64,000 nucleotides of DNA from Ustilago trichophora (lineage: Eukaryota > Basidiomycota > Ustilaginomycetes > Ustilaginales > Ustilaginaceae), in contig OOIN01000042.1 in NCBI GenBank assembly GCA_900323505.1, positions 1 to 64,000 on the forward strand, written 5' to 3'. Made by a program: the position numbers and the translations under genes. Every line of letters starts with the position of its first letter. Within the stretch, counting starts at the first letter, position 1. The notes under the pieces were generated by a model. The model was not told the DNA's origin. It ran no database searches and worked only from the letters and a program-made list of their open reading frames with translations. Shown one piece after another: positions 47,401 through 58,471 of the stretch.

Positions 47401-49779
47401 ATGTCGATCTCGGCTTCTGCAAAATTCGATGCGCAACCTTCACACCTCTCGCTGCACCACTCCGAGTACTCTGAAGACGAACCACCAGCATCCGTATCGG
47501 CAGGAACTCGCAATGGTGCAAAGAAAGCCGAACCTTCTGCTGCAAGCCAGCGAGCAGCATCCATCCGGTCTCCATCAGCACACATGGATACTGACGATCT
47601 GGAAGAGGCCGACAGCGATGCGGCCTCCGAATTTGATACGTTCATGCGTCAAGGCCGTATTGACGTAGGACAAGCGTGGGACGATAGCAGCGATGAAGAT
47701 GACGACGGACGTCCGCTGCACGAGGACCGCACATTGCCGCTCTCGGCCACTGGCAACAGCGTAGAAGGGAGAAGGAGAACAAAAGCGACAAAAAACCGAC
47801 CCGAATCTTACTTCCAGACGCTGCGGCCGTCTCGTGAGCATCGCAAAGCATGGTGGAAGTTCCTCACCAATCCCAGCACACCCGCGAGTCTCTCAGCACC
47901 TCACGTTTCGGCCAACTTGTTTTCCGCCAGCCTTCACCCAGCCGTGCTGCTTTCAATGCCACATTTCTTTGCTCGAACTGGCGTACTGCTTGGTACCATT
48001 GCTCTGATCGGCGTCGCCAGCTTAGGGGGCGTGGGTGGAGGTCTCTGGGTCGTACTTAGTCGATACGTCAATGGCAGCTCCATCGAAGCCATCGTCGGAG
48101 CCAGCTTCGGTCGCTACACGCCCTGGAAAGGAGGTCTCGGCAGAGTTGTGTCGGGACTGTTGCTTGCGCTTTATGCAACGGGTAGCGCTATCATCGGCTA
48201 CTTTGCACTCGCCGATCTGCTCCTCCAAGTCTTTTTCAACTACGCTCCGCGAGGTGTTCCTCTTCACGATCGGGCCTTCGTCACGCTGGTGGTAGGAGGA
48301 ATTATCTCAGTACCTTTGGTCATCTTCCCACTCGCAAAGCGAAACGTCATCCGTCTGAATACGTTCTTCACACTGGCATTCTACCCAGTCATTGTGACGA
48401 TCATTCTTGTCAAGATCTATGCGACTTCGCCGCCGGTAACGACAATGCAAACTAGGACTCTGTTGGAAAAGGATCGATGGCCGAACATCAACCCGCTGTA
48501 TCCACCTTCGATCTGGGCGCCAATTTCCCTGCTGCCCCTGATGACGCTCAGCGCATGCCCACTGCAGATCCTCGCACACCAACGCAGTCTGCGACGCATC
48601 GGCACCTCGCGCTCTAACGTCAAAGCATTCGTCGGCGCACAAGCTGGTCAAGTCATCTTCATCATCGCTATGGGCATCATCTTTGGTGTAGTCGCTGGTG
48701 TCAATGGTGTACAGGGCCGACTGCGGAAACAAGCACATCCAAACTTATTTGCGTCTCTTCCCAACGATGACGACTGGATCAACGTGGCAAGGATTCTCTT
48801 TGTCGCAATTCTGGCAACGCACCTTGCCATCTGCTTGACGACGGCGCGTTCTTCTTGGGGCCGGCTGTTACGATTGCTCAACCTCAATCCTCTTCGCAAA
48901 CGACGTCCGCCGATTCAGCTTCCAGTTGACGAGCAAGACGCTGCGACCACGACGCAAGCTTCAAATGTCGCATCTACAGGCAATCCAGCACAGCAAGGCT
49001 CGCAGATCGGAAAGTGGAAGCGCAAATGGGGCAAACCCGCCCGAAATGCATTGGCGGGTGTTCTACTTTGGGGGATCATGGCCTCGAGCGCTTATCTTTC
49101 TGGTGCTGGAGGTTTCCGTAGGAGCGAAAAGGAGGGAGAGGAGGCACGCTTCACGCGGGCTTCTGAAGTTCTGGGACTCATGGGAGCAGGCGTGGGCTTT
49201 GTGATGCCTGGCCTGGTATGGATGACTCTTTTCCACATTCGACGTCCTCGAGCTATCCTACCACCCTTTGCGAGCGAGATTGGCAAGACGGCGTCTGCAT
49301 ACTTTTCAGGACCATTGTCAATGTTGGCTCGAAACCGTCGATATCTATTTGGATCCAGGGCAGGTACTGGTGAAGGCGCTGAAGCTGAGAGGCAGCCTCT
49401 GCTCGGCGAACAAGAAGTCGACAACGTGGACACGTCACAAGCCACAGCGCCAACAACTGCAGTTTCGGAAGACAGGCAGCTGAATAAGGCCGCAGCATAT
49501 GGAACATCAGGATCCCGTTCCCTCCGCTCGAGTCGTCACAGCGCTGTTCTGACGCTGAATCGAGAGTCAATTTCTATCCCGAGTCACTTGACAGAACAGC
49601 GCAGCGACGATCGAGATGAAGCAACCACCATCCTGCTCGCACGCAAGGAACGTCAATTGCAGCGCAGGACGCGTGGAAAGCGTATCTATCAGGACGTGAT
49701 CGTCTTTGCCGCCGTTCTTCCGTTTGGCATCGCCCTCCTGGTTCTTGGCGCCATTGAACTGCGCCGTGGTGGCTACTGA
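47401..49779 (+). CDS. Amino-acid/auxin permease family (AAAP) transporter
   Basis: The ATG at 47401 (MSISASAKFDAQ) gives 792 residues. About 200 hydrophilic residues precede the membrane part. Membrane segments are visible at TGVLLGTIALIGVASLGGVG, SGLLLALYATGSAIIGYFAL, FVTLVVGGIISVPLVIFPLA, FFTLAFYPVIVTIILVKIYA, PISLLPLMTLSACPLQILAH, GQVIFIIAMGIIFGVVAGVN, VARILFVAILATHLAICLTT, then three more, with the last at VIVFAAVLPFGIALLVLGAI. An extended N-tail, a glycine-rich first segment and about 10-11 helices match fungal Avt-like vacuolar amino-acid transporters. Substrate and direction cannot be told. A long loop between helices 7 and 8 is charged. Confidence 0.65.
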   Translation: MSISASAKFDAQPSHLSLHHSEYSEDEPPASVSAGTRNGAKKAEPSAASQRAASIRSPSAHMDTDDLEEADSDAASEFDTFMRQGRIDVGQAWDDSSDEDDDGRPLHEDRTLPLSATGNSVEGRRRTKATKNRPESYFQTLRPSREHRKAWWKFLTNPSTPASLSAPHVSANLFSASLHPAVLLSMPHFFARTGVLLGTIALIGVASLGGVGGGLWVVLSRYVNGSSIEAIVGASFGRYTPWKGGLGRVVSGLLLALYATGSAIIGYFALADLLLQVFFNYAPRGVPLHDRAFVTLVVGGIISVPLVIFPLAKRNVIRLNTFFTLAFYPVIVTIILVKIYATSPPVTTMQTRTLLEKDRWPNINPLYPPSIWAPISLLPLMTLSACPLQILAHQRSLRRIGTSRSNVKAFVGAQAGQVIFIIAMGIIFGVVAGVNGVQGRLRKQAHPNLFASLPNDDDWINVARILFVAILATHLAICLTTARSSWGRLLRLLNLNPLRKRRPPIQLPVDEQDAATTTQASNVASTGNPAQQGSQIGKWKRKWGKPARNALAGVLLWGIMASSAYLSGAGGFRRSEKEGEEARFTRASEVLGLMGAGVGFVMPGLVWMTLFHIRRPRAILPPFASEIGKTASAYFSGPLSMLARNRRYLFGSRAGTGEGAEAERQPLLGEQEVDNVDTSQATAPTTAVSEDRQLNKAAAYGTSGSRSLRSSRHSAVLTLNRESISIPSHLTEQRSDDRDEATTILLARKERQLQRRTRGKRIYQDVIVFAAVLPFGIALLVLGAIELRRGGY

Positions 49780-50101
49780 GGCGATGATGTGCTTTTCTCG
49801 GTCGCAAGCCAAATTACTGACTTTGTCCCGATTCTCCAGTCCACCAGGCTCATCAAATATAAGTCCGCGTCATTTTGTTCTACCGTATGGATCGAAGTGT
49901 AATCGCAACATCGTTCAGATCCACCAATATTCTGATGGATTCAAAAGCGTTTCACTTTTTCTCTCATCTCGCTTGCACACGCAGAAGTTCTCTTCTGAGT
50001 GGCTGAAGAAGGAAAAGGTATTCAATTGATGCGTGTGTGATTGGCTATTGCGACAAAGCCGGGGAATCTGGCACCTCGATGAACAAGCCTGTCAATGGAG
50101 G
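49780..50101. other. Convergent 3' region
   Basis: A short stretch between convergent genes; nothing of note is seen. Confidence 0.5.
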
Positions 50102-52744
50102 CTAGGCATCGTATGAAGGTGGATGCGGCGAAGTGCCGTATGCTGGAGGATGATGATCGGCACTCTGCAAGCTCGAGTGCTCGTGCGCAGGCGGCGGTGG
50201 AAGCTCTTCACGCTCTTGCTGCATATTTTGAGTAGCTGGATGGGATTGCGTGTTGCTCGGAGGCACATTGAATCTACTCGCACTGCTGCGCGATTGAATC
50301 GCCTGGTCGAAGGAGGGAACAGGATCTGCGTGGCTTGCACCGTCTGCGTAAGGCGGCGGTTCATGGTGAGCATTTCCACTGTTATGCCGTATTTCATTGT
50401 GCAGCCTTTCTCGGAGAGTGACGAAGCTTCCTGACGTGGCTGCTTCGTACGAAGGATGGGCTTCGCCAGGATCATGATACCTGCTTGCCAACGATGAGGA
50501 TGGCGCGGAAAGGTCCAGGTTGACTGTATACGTTCGTGTAGGGCTGTGCGGTGGAGGAAGCGGGAACTCGTCTCCCTGGGCAAGGCCTGTGCTCGAGAGA
50601 TCAAGCTGAGGGAGCCCGCCAGGCCTGTGCAGCCCTTGTGAGCCAGAAGAAGCGTCTGTATTCTGCTCTGCTTGGCCTTGTGTCGTAGCCCGACTCATGA
50701 GAGGAGAAAGAGGCGGCGGAGGATCGTCTGCCTCAGACGGCAGACCTGACCCCTCCTCTGAGGCAATGGACAGCATGTTGTACGAAGATAACTCTTCACT
50801 TGGCTGATGATGCGTGGCATTGATGGGAGGTGGTGGTAGGAAGGAGTCGTCATTCACGCCGCCCATGTCCGGAAAGGGATCGGCAGGATGTCGGTACGCG
50901 AGGCGTGGCATCGCCATCCCGACTCCCTCGACTTCGACCTCTACCTGCAAATCATTGCGACTCTCGAGAAGGGTTGGTGGTGGCCTGTCATCGTGAGCTG
51001 AGGGGTCAGAAACGTCCAAAAATTGGCGCAGCTGCTCCAGGCGCTCGGCATGGTCGGAGACTTGACTGCTGGACACGGCGACGTCCGATTCGTGTGCAGC
51101 ATCAATCAAGTCATTCAAGCTACGGCCCACATCTTCGTAGCCGTCATACTCATCGTCCATACCAAAGTCGAGCAGGTCGTTGGTGATGCTGGGATCATGT
51201 GAGCTGGATGCACCAGCATTGTTGTCGTCTGCAAGCATGCGTGCCTTCTCGGACATTTTGAGCCTCTCCTTCTCGGAGAGCACACTGAAGCTGTTCTGCT
51301 CGCTTGTATTGCCATTGAGGTCTTCGAGAGCACCTGCGGCCCCTGGTAGAATCTTGACAGACCTGCGGCAGATGATGTCCCTGCGCTCGCCTCGACCACC
51401 TTGGATTCCGACCTTGATGCGCACCTCGAAGCTGACCTTGTGCATGAGGGTCTCCTGGCTGATACTTTCACATCCACCGCCCCCACCGCGGCCGAACACG
51501 GGTCCTGAAGCAAGTGCGTCGTGATCAGGATGTGGATGTGGCATGTTGGCTCGATCGAAAGGTGGATGCAATGTGAGTCGTAGAAGCACAGGACGCTTCG
51601 AGTGAAAGCGGCAGAGCTTGCCGCTATGTGCTAATAGTGCTTCGTGGACGTGTGGATGTGTGGCTGTGTCATCTGCTGTTGAAGTGTCCTCGCCATCGCC
51701 TTCTTCCACATTTGACCGTTTGACATGAATGATCCGAACAAGATCCGCCTCGACCGCCCGCAGCTTTAGACCTTTCTCGGACACACTGGTAGGATCCGGC
51801 GGAGGAATGCGTACACGGATGTCAATGGGCTCTGCTCGTCGAAAGATGGTTCGATTGATCTGGGCGTAGACCAAAGTTGGTAGCTGTTTGACCCAATTGT
51901 GTGGCTGTAGCGTGTAAACATCGTTAGGCAGTGCAGCACCGTCGATCTCTGCAAGTTCGATGTCGTTCAGAAGACCTGGGCGTGTGTAGCGTACAAGATG
52001 CACAGGAACAGTCTTGATGGCATGAGGCAGCTTTGTGACATCTTGGCTGAAGAGCTGGGCGGTAATAGTGTAGGTGAGAGAGCTGTCGCGGAGATGGACG
52101 CAGTGGGGAAGGTCGGCTGTGAGTGGAAAGGAGAAGGGCATGGTGGAGGGCATTGTTGGCAGAACAGCATTGGAGGAAGTTGGCTCCTTGTCGGCGTCCC
52201 ACAATACGAGCGTGTGCGAGAAGAGCTCGACGACATCGTGTGGAGTCAGCGTTGCGCTGGCCGCCCCTGCGTCGTGTGCACCGAGACGGATGTGTGAGTA
52301 GAAGCCTGGAGCTTGTTCCTTTGCTTGAAGCTGGACGACACACCGTGTGTAGCGACCTTTGCTCTTGGTTTCGGAATCGAGTTTGACGAGTACGTCGCCT
52401 TTAAGCCATGCCTGGAAACCCTTAAGCCCAAGGTAGCCGACCTGGAAAGAGGTGGAGTCGCTTCTTGGGGCAATGTCAAAGAAGCTATCGGAGCCAGGCG
52501 CAATGACCCGGGAAGCTGATGCTTGCGATGATGGCCCTGGGATAGTGTCTGCTGCAAGGGAGCTGGTGCTTGCCTCCGTATATGAGGGGAGAGCGTTGTG
52601 TGCCGACATGTGTGAGGAGCCGGATGACATTCTCGGTGTTGAACTTGCAGCAACTGGTGGTGTTGCATCCATTGCTGCGTCGTTGAGCGCAAGGGCTGCC
52701 CTTGGCTCCCGATCTGTCTCTTGACTTGCTGACATGGTGATCAT
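50102..52744 (-). CDS. Alpha-arrestin (ART-type Rsp5 adaptor)
   Basis: An in-frame ATG at 52744 (MITMSASQETD) or 52735 starts the protein of about 880 residues. A CAG acceptor just upstream suggests a leader intron. The arrestin N domain starts near SFQVGYLGLKGFQAWLKGDV, and the C domain contains KQLPTLVYAQINRTIFRRAE to LMHKVSFEVRIKVGI. The tail carries several PY motifs (LPSY near the start, HPSY, PPPY, PPAY and PPSY near the end), the docking sites for WW domains of Rsp5/Nedd4 ubiquitin ligases. Fungal ART proteins recruit Rsp5 to plasma-membrane transporters for endocytosis. The middle and C-terminal thirds are disordered. Confidence 0.85.
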   Translation of the reverse strand: MITMSASQETDREPRAALALNDAAMDATPPVAASSTPRMSSGSSHMSAHNALPSYTEASTSSLAADTIPGPSSQASASRVIAPGSDSFFDIAPRSDSTSFQVGYLGLKGFQAWLKGDVLVKLDSETKSKGRYTRCVVQLQAKEQAPGFYSHIRLGAHDAGAASATLTPHDVVELFSHTLVLWDADKEPTSSNAVLPTMPSTMPFSFPLTADLPHCVHLRDSSLTYTITAQLFSQDVTKLPHAIKTVPVHLVRYTRPGLLNDIELAEIDGAALPNDVYTLQPHNWVKQLPTLVYAQINRTIFRRAEPIDIRVRIPPPDPTSVSEKGLKLRAVEADLVRIIHVKRSNVEEGDGEDTSTADDTATHPHVHEALLAHSGKLCRFHSKRPVLLRLTLHPPFDRANMPHPHPDHDALASGPVFGRGGGGGCESISQETLMHKVSFEVRIKVGIQGGRGERRDIICRRSVKILPGAAGALEDLNGNTSEQNSFSVLSEKERLKMSEKARMLADDNNAGASSSHDPSITNDLLDFGMDDEYDGYEDVGRSLNDLIDAAHESDVAVSSSQVSDHAERLEQLRQFLDVSDPSAHDDRPPPTLLESRNDLQVEVEVEGVGMAMPRLAYRHPADPFPDMGGVNDDSFLPPPPINATHHQPSEELSSYNMLSIASEEGSGLPSEADDPPPPLSPLMSRATTQGQAEQNTDASSGSQGLHRPGGLPQLDLSSTGLAQGDEFPLPPPHSPTRTYTVNLDLSAPSSSLASRYHDPGEAHPSYEAATSGSFVTLRERLHNEIRHNSGNAHHEPPPYADGASHADPVPSFDQAIQSRSSASRFNVPPSNTQSHPATQNMQQEREELPPPPAHEHSSLQSADHHPPAYGTSPHPPSYDA

Positions 52745-53334
52745 CGGAGTACCTGCGAGCATGTCAGCTACTCGGACCAATTTTGGCTGCGTTAGGCTGC
52801 TAACCGATCAGGCCAGCGAAGTGGTGTGCTAGCAACACAGCCACGGTATGCTTCGCCTTGAAGTTATCTTGGCGGAACAATCCATGTGAACTTGATCGGA
52901 ATTGAGCTGACAAGGTCGGAAACAAGTGTCGGTATGTCGCCGATATGATGTGGTGCTACTGTAAGAGTCAGCTCTGTCGAGGCTGAGTTGCTCAGGTCCA
53001 AATCAGTCGGTCAAGGTTGGTTGCATAGACACAATCATCGGAACAGCCGCCGAGATTCATGTGGAGCTCAGCACTTTTTTTTCGGGCTTGACACGCACAG
53101 CCCCTTTTTGGGTGTCCTTTTTTTGGCCCTCGATTAATTTTCAGGCTGTGTCACATTCACCATGAACATCCTAAGATCATGTTGATGTTCATGTTCAATC
53201 ACCACTCTCTCAGTCAGATGATCGAGGACGACTGCTTCACATATTGCTGCTGGCCCACACCCAAGAATCAACTCCAATCTCAAGACTGAAAGTAAAGCGA
53301 TATGATGAGTTCTACCAAAAGGGTAAAATACAGC
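52745..53334. other. Intergenic region upstream of the arrestin gene
   Basis: No gene is seen. It contains short T-runs near 53075 and 53118 and the 3' region of MDM35. Confidence 0.5.
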
Positions 53335-54146
53335 TTAATCCTTGGCGGCAGGGAAGGGGAAAGGCGGGTTGTTGGCACGCGGGTCCGACTGGCGCTGGTG
53401 ATCAAATGGGAATGGATTCTCCTTGCGTGCTTGCTTGATGAGATCGTCAAGTCCTCGGTCTGTCACGGCTTTCTGCAGGATCACAAGGCAGAATGACGAG
53501 TAAGCAACGAGATGTGGCAGTCGTAGACGAGAATCGGAATGTCGGTCTGTCAGTATGTGCTATCCGGGGCTATCTTGGTATTCCTTCTTCACACAGAGTA
53601 TCCACCAAGAGAGCCGTGATGGACGAAAAAGCAACGTCAACTTACCTTGACGCATGCCTGGTACTCCTTGAACAGCTTGCCGCAATCCCGATCGTAGCGC
53701 TCCATGATAGCCTGTTTCCTGCTCTCGATGTCCGTTTCGCCTATTGAGGAAGCGTTCGTTGACGCAGTCGAACTTGATGCAGAGTCCGAGAACCAACTCG
53801 ACTTCTTCTTGATGCCTGAGCTCGCTGAAGAGGCTGAAGACGTGGATGGAACCGCTCCGCTTGAGGAGGCTTCGCTCTGTCGTTGCTGGTCTCGAATCTG
53901 ATCGTCGCCGATCGTCAAGTAGTCCTTAAACCATAGATTGAAGCAAGAGTCATATCGATGCTTCAGCGGTGTGCACTCGGACGAGAGTGAGCAGATGGCG
54001 CCAAGTCCGGCTCCTCCTTTGGTTTGCCATTCGGTCTCGTCTGTAGGTATTCCCGAGGGTGCGGCCGGGATGCTTGATGTGGATGTCGAAGCTGTTGATG
54101 TGCTCATCGCCTCGGCAGGCTGTTCTTTGCTTTTTGAGAAGAACAT
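53335..54146 (-). CDS. MDM35: Mdm35/TRIAP1-type twin CX9C protein with a long insert
   Basis: There are two exons, 54146-53646 and 53472-53335, joined at GTAAGT and GCAG in phase 0, giving 212 residues. The family core is SLSSECTPLKHRYDSCFNLW then FKDYL and, after an insert, RDCGKLFKEYQACVK. Both halves have Cys-nine residues-Cys. Mdm35 folds by the Mia40 route in the mitochondrial intermembrane space and carries Ups1/Ups2 for phospholipid transfer. The usual protein has about 80-90 residues. Here about 75 Ser/Ala-rich residues separate the two helices of the hairpin, and the N- and C-terminal extensions are also long. The C-terminal exon (AVTDRGLDDLIKQARKENPF) matches the family tail. Confidence 0.88.
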
Positions 54147-55302
54147 CTTGGCGTCTAAGAGAGCGAGACAGGTTGTAGTCAGCTTGCAAGGCGTAAAGAT
54201 GTGAAAGGCGGGGGAAAGACCAACAACTGATGTCACAAAGTCCTCGTGCAGCAATAAGGATCTTCCACACTATTTCACGAAGGCTGCTGCCGGTCAATTG
54301 GAGTGCCGCTCGAAAAATCCCTACTTGTTAGATTCGAAACAGTCTTGGCTCCTCATCATGGCTAAGACGAGAGACTCGCCGATGATCATGTCGACACACA
54401 CACACACACGCATCTATACCCAGCCAGATCAGGAATCAAATCATCAAATTCAGATACATGTACAGCGAGTCGACGTTCTCATAGCGTGAGGACTTGCCAG
54501 CACCAAGACAGGCACAAAAGCGATAGCCCTTAAGAGAGTTCTAAACGTGCCCACCGCGAATCTTGAAGACTAGAACCAAACGAGAATCTACAAGAGCGAA
54601 AGAAGAGGGAGAGGGAGTCAGTTCGAGTCCTCAGCCTGTTGAGTCACGACTCTTGGAAGCTAGAAATGCAGCAGCGATGGCAAACAAGTTCACGCTTCAC
54701 ACTGTCTGAAAAGGGCAGCATGGGCGAGATACAAGCTGCAGCGCCAAGGGCGCGTGTCAGCAAGGTCTCAAGGTCCATCATATAGGAGCGAAAGACGTTT
54801 GTTTAGATGGAAGGGTGTTCGCATTGGCCGTAGCCTCGATTTGAACTATGCTTGTTTTTCTTGGTATAATCCTGTGGATTTCGAGACGTTTATCTGCCAT
54901 GCCGCTGGTTGAGATTGGAGACAACTTACCTTGAACATGATACAGGGGTATGCGAAATCGGACCCCTGCGTCATTGATGTGGTCAGAGGGAAAGTGGTGC
55001 GGCGTACGACGGAAACCTTTTGTGTCCTGACTCTTCCTTTCTCTCTGCCATTTTTTTTCGCACTTTTTGCCTTTTCCACGCACCGCAGCGAGATTCAGGC
55101 CAATCGGACCCGATAATGAAAGACTCGTTCCGATTTCGGCTTGGTGGGTGCTCCACATTTCACATCTTCCGAGAACTTTCAAAGACCACGAGGCACTTGT
55201 TATCTTGAATCTCACCTTGTCGAGCATACCCTCGCAACACTCTTCGCAAGTTTCGCGCATCACGCTGCAGAATTCGACGTGGCAGCCCCGGATATAGTCT
55301 CG
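54147..55302. other. Divergent promoter region between MDM35 and NRK1
   Basis: No gene is supported. There is a CTCTCTTAG acceptor-like site 8 bp before the MDM35 start (possible leader intron) and an (AC)n run at about 54393-54408. Confidence 0.5.
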
Positions 55303-56250
55303 ATGTCACAGATCGTCGTAGTTGGGGTTGGAGGTGCCACTTGCTCCGGCAAGACGACACTAGCAAAGCACCTCCTACAGATCTTGAATCCTTCTGAAAA
55401 GAGCTCTAGCGACAAGGGTGGTATCACAGACGCCTTCATACTCCACCAGGATGACTTTGCACCATTAGAATCGACGTTACCAGTGAGCGAGGAGTTTGGC
55501 GTTACAGATTGGGACCACCCGCCAACAGCAGTGAGTAGCACCGTCAGCATACACCTCTTCAATACTGCTTTCAAAACAGCTCACTGACATGTTTTCCGAT
55601 ACTCGTCCGTTCAGATCGACTACAAACGAATGCACCGCACTATCGGGCACATCAAGTCTACTGGATCCTTCCCACCAGAATTCTCGTCTCACGACCATCT
55701 CAACTCGCAACCAGACTGCCCCATCTCCGAGGACATCTTCTCAATGTGGAAGGACAAATTCGCTTCTCTACCCACGTCGAGCTCGGTACAAGCACGTGGG
55801 TTGCGACTGATGCTGGCCGACGGCTTCCTTCTCTACTACGATCCCGAGGTGAGATCTACGATGGACGTCAAAGTCTTTTTGCGCACACCACGGGCAGTAC
55901 TCAAGCAGAGACGAGAGGAGCGCTTCGGCTACGCGACCGCAGAAGGTACCGTATGGAAGGACCCCGAGGGGTACTTTGACAACATTGTCTGGCCGGCGTA
56001 CGAGCTGGCGCACAAAGGAGTGTTCCGCAACCAAGACGTTGAAAAGGGAGAGCCGATCCGTCCAAGCGAAGGGGACAAATCGATAGCTGGTGGGCCGGTT
56101 GAAGGACTGCACGTTTTTGATGCAGACCCTACGCAGATCAGCTGTCAGCCACAGGAAGACTCGAACGCTTCGTTGTTCTCAAAGGAGATGACGCAGCTGG
56201 TGGATCAGACATGCGCTGCGATATGGGATCATCTCACGAAACAAGCATGA
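55303..56250 (+). CDS. NRK1: Nicotinamide riboside kinase
   Basis: There are two exons, 55303-55530 and 55615-56250, joined in phase 0 (donor GTGAGT, acceptor TTCAG), giving 287 residues. The P-loop is GGATCSGKTTL near residue 10. LHQDDFAPLE holds the substrate-binding Asp, and the block DWDHPPTAIDYKRM crosses the intron. LRLMLADGFLLYYDPEV and KVFLRTPRAVLKQRREERFG are the lid and base-binding regions of the family. Nrk1 phosphorylates nicotinamide riboside to NMN in an NAD salvage route. The C-terminal tail is longer than in yeast, with an acidic low-complexity insert. Confidence 0.93.
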
Positions 56251-56833
56251 CCATCGCATTAGACACAATGGCCTGAAGAATACACAGCATTGCAACACAT
56301 TTCTGAATATCATGGTCGCTTCAGAAGCAGTCTTCCTGCATCATTTTGTCCCGCTTTCAAAGCCGGAGTCGACATGTGACTAGACAACGCGCTCCGCAAA
56401 GGAGAGTTGTTGATCGATGAGTAGAAACAGCAGCTAGAAGGAGCTGTTGAAGCTGTGAGGAGCTCATACGAAATTGAAAGCCAAATTGCGTGAAAGGGGT
56501 TCAAGAGGCCAGCTGCAAACAATGCAGAGTTGTGAGACCGGCAGCTTGCGTGGAGATTTGAGCTTGCGGAACGTGGAAGTCGTCGAAGCAATCACAGATT
56601 CAGAACTGCAAAGCCGACGCTGAAATGTGCTCATCGCGACATAAGGAACCGCAACAGCCGGTCTTTTCTTGCGTCGTCGGTTCGTCGTGTAAAGATTGGG
56701 GTCCCGATTTTAAGCCAACGCACAAGACAGCTCAAGAAGAACGCACGCACCTTTATTTATTTTTTAATTTCCAAGATATTCCAGCCAGCAAAGAGGCGCG
56801 CAGCACAGGGAGAGGTAACCGCCGCTCATCGAT

Positions 56834-56875
56834 ACTGTACTGTACTGTACTGTACTGTACAGTACTGTACTGTAG
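56834..56875. repeat. Longest ACTGT/ACAGT palindromic array (42 nt)
   Basis: Five TACTG units run into TACAG and back to TACTG units, so the strand can fold on itself almost end to end. It is the longest of six similar runs and lies 357 bp upstream of SAR1. Confidence 0.8.
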
Positions 56876-56986
56876 CTGCTCAGGCAGCAAGGAAGCCTAC
56901 GCAAGTGCCACGCCGTGTAACGGACAAGGCTTTTGTCTGTGAAATTGCCCGTTCGCTCGGCGCCTGCGCTTAGACTTTCTCTCAGA

Positions 56987-56991
<5 letters not shown>

Positions 56992-57021
<30 letters not shown>
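56992..57021. repeat. (GA)n microsatellite
   Basis: A 30-nt perfect GA tract in the SAR1 upstream region. GA/CT tracts are common in smut promoters. Confidence 0.85.
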
Positions 57022-57023
<2 letters not shown>

Positions 57024-57231
57024 GGATTGCTGCTCGTCATGACATTAGCCGTGTCAGATTCACGCTCAGCTCAAGCTTCTTTTGTCGTCATCAGCAGCAT
57101 CAACCAATACCATCACCACCACCATCACCTAGCCACACACAGACACTCAGTCAGCATCATCAAAGCATTGTGTATTCCTTCGCCGCCGTCAACTTCCGCC
57201 AAACGAATTCCGAACACCCCCGTCACACATC

Positions 57232-58471
57232 ATGTTCATCATCAACTGGTTCTGGGTAAGTATCTACGTTCCTGCAGCAATTTCGATGTTCCTCCTGCCT
57301 AGATAACGTTCGCTGACCACGACAAATCTTGTCATTTTCCGCTCTTCTACCATACAATGCATCTATTCTTCGTCTGGAATCTCCATTACGAATTCGCAGG
57401 ACATTCTCGCCCAGCTCGGTACGTTTCAAAATCGCCACTCGTGCCTGATCCTCACCTGACATTCGAAGCTGGAGTCTTCTTTTAGGACGTGCCTCCTGTG
57501 CAGATCGGAGAGGCGAAGAAGCTATGATCAGCTCGAATTACCACTCCCGACGGCATAGCTGACATGTGCAATCTTCTTGATCGTGCTTCTGCATCTTCTC
57601 CTTCACAACAGGTCTGGCACACAAGAACGCCAAGATTCTCTTCCTGGGTCTCGACAATGCCGGTAAGACCGTGCGTATCCGATAGCCTACGCTCTATTCT
57701 CGTGTCTCTCTGTCCAGGCTCACTGACCTCTGCCCTTCTCGCACCGTTACATGTTGGCCTCTTTCCGACTGGTTGTCACTGGTATTGCTGCAACATCGTC
57801 ATCCGAATCACTGGCTCAACACACAACAGACCCTTCTTCACATGCTCAAGAACGACCGTCTTGCCACATTGCAACCCACTCTTCATCCAAGTATGTTCAT
57901 TGTCGCTTCGCACACAGCGCTTGCTGGATGTGCCTTTTCTGTCTCTCTGAAGTCACACTGATCATCCGCGTTGATGCATCTCTCTTTCTCTCCGCACTTC
58001 TGCCCGTCGCATACTACCACCTCGAATCTCGCTATCGCTCTTCTGCGCCGCTTCACCTCTACAGCCTCGGAAGAGCTCGCCATTGGCCAGGTCAAGTTCA
58101 CCACATACGATCTCGGAGGACACCAGCAGGCCCGTCGTCTTTGGAAGGACTACTTCCCCGAAGTTGACGGCATTGTCTTCCTCGTCGACGCCCAGGACCA
58201 CGAGCGATTCGCCGAGGCACGTGCAGAGCTCGACGCGCTCCTCTCGATCGAGGAGCTTTCCAAGGTGCCCTTCTTGATCCTCGGCAACAAGATCGACGCT
58301 CCTGGCGCCGTCTCGGAGGAGGAGCTTCGACAGGCCATCGGGCTCTACCAGACCACCGGAAAGGGCAAGGTGCCGCTTAAGGACATTCGACCCATCGAGA
58401 TCTTCATGTGCTCCGTCGTCATGCGCCAAGGTTACGGCGAGGGCTTCCGATGGATCTCGCAGTACATCTAA
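57232..58471 (+). CDS. SAR1: SAR1, COPII small GTPase
   Basis: There are five exons: 57232-57255, 57400-57418, 57612-57670, 57830-57890 and 58065-58471. All phases agree and the product is 189 residues, the normal length. The very short first exons code MFIINWFW and DILAQLG, the amphipathic helix that inserts into ER membrane. GTPase motifs are GLDNAGKT (P-loop), PTLHPT (switch I), [12 protein letters not shown] (switch II), GNKIDAP (NKxD) and [20 protein letters not shown] at the end, where the final helix matches Sar1 rather than Arf. Sar1 recruits Sec23/24 to ER exit sites. Many introns at the 5' end are typical for this gene in basidiomycetes. Confidence 0.97.

Larger units (their letters stand above)
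56251..57231. other. Intergenic region upstream of SAR1
   Basis: No gene is supported. The notable content is the ACTGT palindromic array at 56834-56875, a GA tract at 56992-57021 and a CACCAC-rich leader before SAR1. Confidence 0.55.
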
